Origin: Actinomycetota bacterium
Lineage (GTDB): Bacteria > Actinomycetota > Acidimicrobiia > Acidimicrobiales > Ilumatobacteraceae
Length of the DNA stretch: 64,000 nt
Reading direction: 5' to 3'
NCBI GenBank assembly: GCA_016871395.1
Contig: VFYV01000001.1
Coordinates: 124,001 to 188,000 of the forward strand
The notes below the pieces were generated by a model that ran no database searches, was not told the origin of the DNA, and saw nothing but the letters and a program-made list of their open reading frames with translations. The position numbers were made by a program, and so were the translations under genes. Of the stretch, positions 57,598 through 64,000 are shown one piece after another. Position 1 is the stretch's first letter; each line of letters opens with the position of its first letter.

Positions 57598-58488
57598 ATG
57601 ACCGTTGGTTCGCATTCGTACGACGTGGTGGTGGTCGGCAGCAGCAATCTCGACCTGGTGGCCACCGTCGAGCGTCTACCGGGTCCGGGTGAAACCGTGC
57701 TCGGCTCGGAGTACGCCGAGCATGCGGGCGGCAAAGGGCTCAACCAGGCGGTCGCGGCAGCGCGGGCCGGCGCCGACACGGCGTTCATCACGTGCCTCGG
57801 CCCGGATCACGCCGGGGACACCCTCCACAGCCTCATGGTCGCTGAGGGCGTGGCGTCGTTCGTGACCGATGTCGACGTTCCCACGGGCCGAGCACTCATC
57901 AGCGTGGATGGGAACGCCGAGAACTCGATCGTCGTTGTCCCGGGCGCCAACCAGCGGCTCGGCATCGGTGTGGTCGACGCCCATCGAGACGTCGTGTCAC
58001 GCTCGCGGGTGGTGCTGTGCCAACTCGAGATCCCTCTCGACGCGGTCGAGGCCTCCCTGGCGATCGGACGGGCCGGTGGGGCGAAAACCGTTCTCAACCC
58101 CGCTCCGGCCAGGACCTTGACCCGGTCGCTGTTGCAGTTGGTCGACGTGATCACCCCGAACCAACACGAACTCGGACTACTGGGCGGTGCCTCGACCCTG
58201 CTCGCCAGTGGCGTGTCGATCGTCATCGTCACCTTGGGGGCTCGGGGTATGCGCATTGTCACCCGCGATGGCGAGATCGATGTTCCTCCATTCGTGGTGC
58301 GCGCCGTCGACACGACCGGCGCCGGTGATGCCGCTTGCGGTGCCCTGGCCGCGGCGATCAGCCAGGGAGTCGACATTGGTTCGGCCGCCCGGCGGGCGGC
58401 TGCCGCCGGAGCGTTGGCGGCGACGCGCAAGGGAGCGGTTCCCTCCCTGCCCAACCGCGAAGAAATCGATCTGTTGGCCGGCTCCTAG
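57598..58488 (+). CDS. Ribokinase / PfkB-family carbohydrate kinase
   Basis: VVVVGSSNLDLVATVERLPGPGETVLGSEYAEHAGGKGLNQAVAAARAG, DTTGAGDAACGALAAAI; ORF track start is 57562. Confidence 0.93.
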   Translation: MTVGSHSYDVVVVGSSNLDLVATVERLPGPGETVLGSEYAEHAGGKGLNQAVAAARAGADTAFITCLGPDHAGDTLHSLMVAEGVASFVTDVDVPTGRALISVDGNAENSIVVVPGANQRLGIGVVDAHRDVVSRSRVVLCQLEIPLDAVEASLAIGRAGGAKTVLNPAPARTLTRSLLQLVDVITPNQHELGLLGGASTLLASGVSIVIVTLGARGMRIVTRDGEIDVPPFVVRAVDTTGAGDAACGALAAAISQGVDIGSAARRAAAAGALAATRKGAVPSLPNREEIDLLAGS

Positions 58489-59297
58489 GGCCGCTCGAGA
58501 AGCAACGACGCCCAGCCGTCCACGATCACGCGTTCCGACACGGCGAAGTCCGGATACTCCCTCAGCACGTGGTCGTACCGACCGTCGAGTACCCCACTCA
58601 GAATCAGCACGCCCCTCACCGCCACGTGACGGGAAATCTCGTCGGACAGCTCGATCAGAACCGGGGCGAGGATGTTGGCGAACACGACGTCGAACTCGCT
58701 CGCCGGGTACTCGGACGAAACCGTCCAGCGGTCGCCCACTTCGTTGGCGAATGCATTCTGGCGCGAGATTTCGATGCTGGCCGGATTGACATCGACACCA
58801 TGGGCCATGCGGGCTCCCCGCATCGTGGCGACGATTCCCAGAATGCCGCTCCCGCACCCGACATCGAGCACGCATCGATCTCGAACGTCGATTCTCTCGA
58901 GCAGTCCCAGACAACCACGCGTGGTGGGATGATCGCCCATCCCGAAAGTCGCTCCGGGATCGATGATCACGCGACGGCGCGCGACCTCCTCGACCGGTTC
59001 GACGTTCCACGCCGGCACGACCAAGAGATCACTTCCCACCTCGAAGGGACGAACGTGTCGTCGCCACGTGTCGCCGATGTGTTTGTCGATTCTCTCGAAC
59101 GTCCAATCCAGCGAAATTCCGAGGGAGTCCATCGCCCGTCGAACCATGGCACGGTCCTCCCCCATCGACGTACGCAGAATCACCGTTCCCCCGGTGCCGT
59201 TCATCTCCTCGATCGCTCCCACCCCGAGTCCCCACAGCAGATCCGATACCCAGTCAGCGTCTGATGCGGTGACCAGGACGCGAATCGTGAGGGTCAT
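58485..59297 (-). CDS. prmA: Ribosomal protein L11 methyltransferase PrmA-like
   Basis: IIDPGATFGMGDHPTTRGCLGLLERI, VLDVGCGSGILGIVATMRGA, DVVFANILAPVLIELSDEI. Confidence 0.9.
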   Translation of the reverse strand: MTLTIRVLVTASDADWVSDLLWGLGVGAIEEMNGTGGTVILRTSMGEDRAMVRRAMDSLGISLDWTFERIDKHIGDTWRRHVRPFEVGSDLLVVPAWNVEPVEEVARRRVIIDPGATFGMGDHPTTRGCLGLLERIDVRDRCVLDVGCGSGILGIVATMRGARMAHGVDVNPASIEISRQNAFANEVGDRWTVSSEYPASEFDVVFANILAPVLIELSDEISRHVAVRGVLILSGVLDGRYDHVLREYPDFAVSERVIVDGWASLLLERP

Positions 59298-59326
59298 GGT
59301 TTCAGAGCGACTCGTCGCACCCTGAC

Positions 59327-59845
59327 TCAGTCGAGACGACGAAGTCCGTCGCGATAGGTCCGGGCCCGTGTCACGTAGGAGTCCGAGCCCATCTTGATCT
59401 CGGCCGGACGTGCCCGGTTCGGTTTGATCACCGCCGGAGAACCCACCGCCAGCGAGCCCGACGGGACCTCGGTGCCATTCAAGAGGACGGAATTAGCCCC
59501 CACCACGGCACCGGAGCGAACGATCACTTCGTGCATCACGATGCTCCCGTTACCCACGAGGGAGCCGTTCTCGATGGTGCAACCTTCGAGATGCACCATA
59601 TGGCCGATGACGCAGTCGTCACCCACAACCGTCGGGAATATGTGGGTGGTGTGCAGCACACAACCATCCTGAATGCTCGTGCGCTCCCCGATTCTGATCA
59701 CACCGTCGTCACCGCGCAATACGGCGCACGGCCACACCGAACTGCCTGCTCCAATGGTGACCGAACCGATGATGACGGCATCGGGATGGACGTAGGCGTC
59801 CGGGTGAATGAACGGCATTCGGTCCCCCAAGGCGTAGATCGGCAC
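59327..59845 (-). CDS. Gamma carbonic anhydrase-like left-handed beta-helix protein
   Basis: PDAYVHPDAVIIGSVTIGAGSSVWPCAVLRGDDGVIRIGERTSIQDGCVLHT, DCVIGHMVHLEGCTIENGSLVGNGSIV; GTG start. Confidence 0.93.
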   Translation of the reverse strand: MPIYALGDRMPFIHPDAYVHPDAVIIGSVTIGAGSSVWPCAVLRGDDGVIRIGERTSIQDGCVLHTTHIFPTVVGDDCVIGHMVHLEGCTIENGSLVGNGSIVMHEVIVRSGAVVGANSVLLNGTEVPSGSLAVGSPAVIKPNRARPAEIKMGSDSYVTRARTYRDGLRRLD

Positions 59846-59877
59846 ACGACAACGGTAGCCCGATAGTCTCACGGATC

Positions 59878-61299
59878 ATGTCCCGCCGGATCGAGATCGA
59901 GTTGACCAGTTCACGCCCCGATGGAACCTGGACCTGGCGTGCCGCGGGTGCCCGCGAACCCAAGGGAGTGGTCGATGGGTCCATCTTGCCCGCCGGTGCC
60001 AAGGTCGGCGATGTCTTCAAGGTCGAGGCCGAGGCCGACATCGATGGCATGACCATTGTCGGAGTGGTGCAAACACGCGTGAAGGTCGCCAAGGTGGACA
60101 CGATCGCCCTCGTCGCGCAGGACAAGCCATTCGAGCCGGTCACACAACAGTTGGCCCGCAAGACGCGTGGTGAACGTGGTGAACGCGGTGAACGACGCGA
60201 CCGCGGTGAACGACGCGACCGTGGTGAACGCGGTGAACGACGCGACCGTGGTGAACGCGGCCATCGCAGTGAACGCGGCTCCCGCGACGTTGCCCCGCCC
60301 AGCGTCGACAGTCGACAAAATCGCGGACCCCGACGCCCCCGATTCGAGACGCCACCAGAACTCCCCTTGCGCCCCAAGGCCAAACGCTTGCGCGCCGGCA
60401 ACACGCACCGGAATTCGGTGCTATCCGAGTTACCCGAAAATCAGCGCCCCATCGCCGAGTTGGCTCTTCAAGGGATGCAGACCGTTCGTCTCCGTCTAAA
60501 GGAGGCCAATGTCGCCTTGTCCGCGGAGGGCAAGCCCACCATGCCCGAGCAAAGCGTTCTTCAGATGGCCGAAAACCTGTTGCCCCGTCTGCGCGTGGCC
60601 GACTGGCTCGACCGAGCCGAGGCCGCCAAGCGTGACTTGGCCCAACTCGATCTTCGGGACCTTCGCAGCATCGTGGCCGCCGCCAACGATGCGGTCATCG
60701 TGCGCTCGGACCTGTGCCGTGAACTCGCTGCCGAGTTGAAAAACGGCCTCGCCGCGCGCAGCGAGCAGGAGTACTCGAATTGGCTCTCCGACATCGACGC
60801 CAATCTCGGCATCGGTCGCGTCGTGCGCGCCCTGAAGTTGGCCGGCCAACCCCCCAAGGCCGGCGCCATTTTCCCGGCCGAACTCGGGCGTCGCCTGGCT
60901 GAGGCTGCCACCAGCAATCTGACGTCGGACGCTTTGATCGACCGTTGGGTCGCGGTCCTCGAAGCAGCCGCCTTCACTCCGATACGCGCACAGCTCGCCA
61001 TCACCTCCAAGCCCGCGTCGGTTCCGGCCGAGCTCGTCAAGACCATCGAGCGGCTGGCCTCGCTGTTACCTCAGATCGCCACGGCGTTCGGGATCGAGGC
61101 GGCGAGTTCCCACGCCCCCAAGCCCCTGCGTCCGACTCGCCCGACCAAGAAGTTGCCCCCGCGTCCCCCCGCCCGGTCCCCGGTGGTCGCCACGACCGCA
61201 GCCGAGACGGCGGCGGGCTCCCCGTCGGTTGATCCTTCACCCGAGGCGGCTTCGGCCGCACCCGTTGTCGACGTCGATTCGCGGCCTGCTACCGACTAA
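59878..61299 (+). CDS. Uncharacterised protein with central RGE/RRD repeat tract, possibly RNA-binding
   Basis: 473 aa: N-terminal domain RIEIELTSSRPDGTWTWRAAG...VVDGSILPAGAKVGDVFKVEAEADIDGMTIVGVV, RGERGERGERRDRGERRDRGERGERRDRGERGHRSERG, helical C-terminal half, Pro/Ala-rich tail. Confidence 0.8.
   Translation: MSRRIEIELTSSRPDGTWTWRAAGAREPKGVVDGSILPAGAKVGDVFKVEAEADIDGMTIVGVVQTRVKVAKVDTIALVAQDKPFEPVTQQLARKTRGERGERGERRDRGERRDRGERGERRDRGERGHRSERGSRDVAPPSVDSRQNRGPRRPRFETPPELPLRPKAKRLRAGNTHRNSVLSELPENQRPIAELALQGMQTVRLRLKEANVALSAEGKPTMPEQSVLQMAENLLPRLRVADWLDRAEAAKRDLAQLDLRDLRSIVAAANDAVIVRSDLCRELAAELKNGLAARSEQEYSNWLSDIDANLGIGRVVRALKLAGQPPKAGAIFPAELGRRLAEAATSNLTSDALIDRWVAVLEAAAFTPIRAQLAITSKPASVPAELVKTIERLASLLPQIATAFGIEAASSHAPKPLRPTRPTKKLPPRPPARSPVVATTAAETAAGSPSVDPSPEAASAAPVVDVDSRPATD
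60166..60282 (+). repeat. 9-bp-based tandem repeats encoding RGE/RRD units
   Basis: Repeated cgtggtgaa/cgcggtgaa/cgacgcgac units. Confidence 0.92.
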
Positions 61300-61344
61300 G
61301 GACCGGTTGGTGCACGTGGTGGCACGACCACTACGGTCGCAGGG

Positions 61345-62130
61345 ATGAGCGACATCGTCACCTACTCGTCCGAGGGCCGCATCGGCCTGATCACCCTCAA
61401 TCGCCCCGACGCCCGCAACGCCATCAACGGTGACGTGGCCCGGGGTGTGGAGGCGGCCATCGACCGTCTCGAAGCCGATGACTCGGTGTGGGTCGGAATT
61501 CTCACCGCTAACACGCAAGGACAAGAACGACCGGTCTTCTGTGCCGGTGCCGACCTGAAGGCCATCAACTCCGGCCAAGCCGGCGACCTCAACACCAAGC
61601 GTGGAGGCTTCGCCGGCTTCGTCTATCGAGAGCGTCGCAAGCCGATCATCGTGGCCGTCGATGGTCTGGCCACCGCTGGTGGATGCGAGATCGTCCTGGC
61701 GGCGGATCTCGTGATCGCCACCACCCGCTCCGCCTTCGGTTTGGCCGAGGTCAAGCGCAACCTCATCGCTGGCGCAGGAGGGTTGTTCCGACTCCCTCGG
61801 GCCATCGGGCAAGCCGCCGCGATGGAGGCGATCCTCACCGGCGAGCCGATTCCGGCCGAGCGCGCCTACCATCTCGGTCTCGTCTCCCGTCTCGTGGAAC
61901 CCGGACAAGCTCTCGACGAGGCCCGTCGTCTGGCCGAGCAGATCACGGCCAGCGCTCCCCTGGCGGTCTACGCCAGCCGTCAGGTCGTGTTGGCCGCCGC
62001 CTCCGAGGACGACGCCGCTTTGAAGACCCTCACGAACAAACTGTTCGCCGAGGTGATGGCCTCCGAGGACACCAAGGAGGGCTTGACCGCCTTCATCGAG
62101 AAACGGTCGCCGAATTGGAAGGGCTGCTGA
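61345..62130 (+). CDS. Enoyl-CoA hydratase/isomerase family protein
   Basis: RIGLITLNRPDARNAINGDVARGVEAAIDRLEAD, FCAGADLKAI, VDGLATAGGCEIVLAADLVIA. Confidence 0.94.
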   Translation: MSDIVTYSSEGRIGLITLNRPDARNAINGDVARGVEAAIDRLEADDSVWVGILTANTQGQERPVFCAGADLKAINSGQAGDLNTKRGGFAGFVYRERRKPIIVAVDGLATAGGCEIVLAADLVIATTRSAFGLAEVKRNLIAGAGGLFRLPRAIGQAAAMEAILTGEPIPAERAYHLGLVSRLVEPGQALDEARRLAEQITASAPLAVYASRQVVLAAASEDDAALKTLTNKLFAEVMASEDTKEGLTAFIEKRSPNWKGC

Positions 62131-62628
62131 TCAGCCCTCGAGACGACGCGACACGGTGATGAGCCGAGCGGTGATGCCGGCCCTCTCGTACAGGTTCTTG
62201 GTCTCTCGGTCCCCGGGCAAAGCCTGAGCCTCCACGTAACGGCAGCCACGGGTCCGTCCGATATCGACCATCATTGCCAGAAGGGCGTCCCCGAACCCGA
62301 GTTCACGAGCTTGTGAAACAACGTGAACCCGGTCGATCCGCAGGATCGCGCCGCGTTCAGAGTCGTCGACGATCTCCCAGAGAGCCAGACCGACAACGAC
62401 ATCATCGATCAGTCCGACCACACAGTGTTCGATCACGTCGACCGCGACGAGATTGGCCAGTGCGGGGTGCTCGGCGAGCCACGCATGACCACCACGTTGA
62501 TCGATCAGCGCCAGGCGACTCACGCCATCGATCTCGACGATCGGGTCGAGGTCCGACGAAACTGCCCGACGGACCACCGGTTCGAGAGCCATCACGTCAT
62601 CAACTGAACAGTGGACAGGTGTCGTCAC
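62131..62628 (-). CDS. GNAT-family N-acetyltransferase-like protein
   Basis: VRRAVSSDLDPIVEID, IDRVHVVSQARELGFGDALLAMMVDIGRTRGCRYVEAQALPGDRETKNLYERAGI; start may be ATG 62592. Confidence 0.82.
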   Translation of the reverse strand: MTTPVHCSVDDVMALEPVVRRAVSSDLDPIVEIDGVSRLALIDQRGGHAWLAEHPALANLVAVDVIEHCVVGLIDDVVVGLALWEIVDDSERGAILRIDRVHVVSQARELGFGDALLAMMVDIGRTRGCRYVEAQALPGDRETKNLYERAGITARLITVSRRLEG

Positions 62629-63118
62629 CTACCGGACACGCCGGAGCACCCTTGCGAACGAGCAGGAAGCACTGGTTACACATACGTTCATCCGCACGCC
62701 GAGGTTGGATACCTGACTCCGGATCCGACGCCGAGGAGACCTCTTCTTCCTCTTCCTCCTCGACTTCCTCATCGTCCTCCTCGCTGCGACCCTTGATCCG
62801 CGCGTCCAAGATCACCCCAAGATCTGCTTCGACGTCGTCCTCACCGACCAGTTCGTCGTCTTCGTCCTCTTCTTCCTCGGCGACGGCGTCCTTCTTGCTC
62901 TTTTTCGCCTTCTTTTTGGGAACCACGGCCGGAGGATCGTCACCTTCGGCCTCCTCGTCCATCAGGGGTACGGTCTCGTCTGCGTCCTCCAGGCCGAGTT
63001 CTTCGTCGAGTTCATCGCCCTCCAGCAATGCCTCGTCGGCGTCTTCGCCCTCCTCGAGGAAGGCCTCCGAATCGATCTCGTCGGGATCCAGAATCTCGTC
63101 ATCGTCTTCAGCAGCCAC
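62600..63118 (-). CDS. Highly acidic DUF4193-like protein with C-terminal Cys motifs
   Basis: GTG start (VAAEDDDEILDPDEIDSEAF); poly-Asp/Glu body; ERMCNQCFLLVRKGAPACPVGDDTCPLFS. Confidence 0.78.
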   Translation of the reverse strand: MAAEDDDEILDPDEIDSEAFLEEGEDADEALLEGDELDEELGLEDADETVPLMDEEAEGDDPPAVVPKKKAKKSKKDAVAEEEEDEDDELVGEDDVEADLGVILDARIKGRSEEDDEEVEEEEEEEVSSASDPESGIQPRRADERMCNQCFLLVRKGAPACPVGDDTCPLFS

Positions 63119-63248
63119 GACTTCCCACCGTTTCTCACCCCCGCAGCGAGGGCGTGCGCGCGGATAATAGGCACAGAATCGCCGGGGTCTGATGGATGGT
63201 GCCGTGACAGCCGTCACGACATCGTCGCGAGCGGGTCGGCGGCGGACC

Positions 63249-64000
63249 TCAACGACCCGAGCGACGCGTCTCGGCGCGACGTTCGGCGGCCAAGCGCTCC
63301 AGTTCCGGCGCCTCGACCGTGAGGTGGGTCATGGCCTGGGCGATGGCTTTGTGTCCGGCCACCTCCCCGATCAGGCGGTGCATCTCCAGGGCGACCCGCC
63401 GGTAGGCCGGGTGGCCCTGGGGTGACGATCGCAACTCGAGCATGTGCATCGCCTCGCGGGCATTGAACTGCATCACGTAGCGCACCCGGTACGCCATCGA
63501 CACGGCGTAGGCGGCCTGCTGCGGGAAGTCCGGGGTCAAGGCGTCGTACAAACCCGCCGACCTCGACATCACCTCGTCGAAGACATCGGCCATACCCGCC
63601 TCATCCACCAGATCGGGGCGGGTGTAACCATGGTTCGGCGTCAGGGCCTGCCACTCGATGGTCAACAACCGATGCCGCTGGAGATCGCGGAACGCTCCGT
63701 AATCCGACAACACGTCGAAGCGGTAGTCGGTGCGCTCGAAGGCCCGTCCGGGCCGGTGCCGACGATTTTCGCGATCACCGATGTAAGCACGCAGGAGGGC
63801 CACCTTCTCGGCATGCCCCATGCGCTGCACCCGTTTCATGATTTGCGGCTCGGAGAGGCTGGTGTGGGAAAAACAAATGGCCGCGATGACCTTGTCCTCG
63901 CCGTGCGGGTCGAAGTCCGTCAGCACGACCGGCGCCACGTGGTCGATCGGGGTCTCCGCGAAGAGACCTTGAACCAATTCGGAGGTGTTTTCGCGCGTCG
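63249..64000 (-). CDS. FAD-dependent thymidylate synthase (ThyX)-like protein, 5' end outside window
   Basis: FERTDYRFDVLSDYGAFRDLQRHRLLTIEWQALTPNHGYTRPDLV, YVMQFNAREAMHMLELRSSPQGHPAYRRVALEMHRLI; frame stays open to the window edge. Confidence 0.85.
   Translation of the reverse strand, partial: TRENTSELVQGLFAETPIDHVAPVVLTDFDPHGEDKVIAAICFSHTSLSEPQIMKRVQRMGHAEKVALLRAYIGDRENRRHRPGRAFERTDYRFDVLSDYGAFRDLQRHRLLTIEWQALTPNHGYTRPDLVDEAGMADVFDEVMSRSAGLYDALTPDFPQQAAYAVSMAYRVRYVMQFNAREAMHMLELRSSPQGHPAYRRVALEMHRLIGEVAGHKAIAQAMTHLTVEAPELERLAAERRAETRRSGR

Noticed and set aside
60167-60499. 110-aa ORF with NVVNAVNDAT repeats
   Set aside because: Alternative frame of the RGE repeat tract; 9-bp periodicity makes every frame repetitive.
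62274-63167. 297-aa plus-strand poly-Ser ORF
   Set aside because: Reverse complement of the GAG/GAC-rich acidic protein gene and GNAT gene; repetitive translation only.
1-64000. Prophage, transposon or integron content
   Set aside because: No transposase, integrase, phage structural genes or terminal inverted repeats recognised; gene content is housekeeping.
1-64000. tRNA or rRNA genes
   Set aside because: No convincing cloverleaf/T-arm (GGTTCRAATCC) or rRNA segments seen by eye; a tRNAscan/Infernal run would be decisive.

Overview
64 kb of a high-GC actinobacterial chromosome. Gene order and content (gcvH-FHA-MerR/FtsR-DUF151-MerR block, WhiB, mycothiol-type DinB protein, LLM/F420-type enzyme, DUF4193-like protein) suggest Actinobacteria, possibly Acidimicrobiia. 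It is mostly densely packed housekeeping genes: pdxST-yebC, ruvCAB-queA-tgt-yajC-secD-secF-apt-relA-hisS-aspS-nudix-rarA, glcD/glcE/glcF, tal-tkt, nagA, a glycine cleavage region (gcvH, gcvT, gcvP with a tandem glycine riboswitch), threonine aldolase, prmA and a 3' piece of a thyX-like gene. I saw no prophage, transposase, CRISPR array, rRNA or tRNA. Points worth a second look: (1) a TANNNT -10-like hexamer sits 6-8 nt upstream of the start codon of more than 20 genes, implying pervasive leaderless transcription; this includes an 18-bp divergent intergenic region with two overlapping, oppositely oriented -10 boxes. (2) A MacAB-like transporter whose adaptor carries a peptidoglycan-binding domain and about three Calx-beta-like domains. 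(3) A 25-bp hairpin-forming tandem array that begins in the 3' end of the ftsR-like gene. (4) A 15-bp tandem array after the threonine aldolase gene that repeats the C-terminal codons together with the stop codon. (5) An uncharacterised protein with an RGE/RRD repeat tract. (6) Eight-residue Thr-rich repeats inserted in SecD. (7) Convergent genes with abutting or overlapping stop codons. All calls come from reading the sequence; no database search was run.
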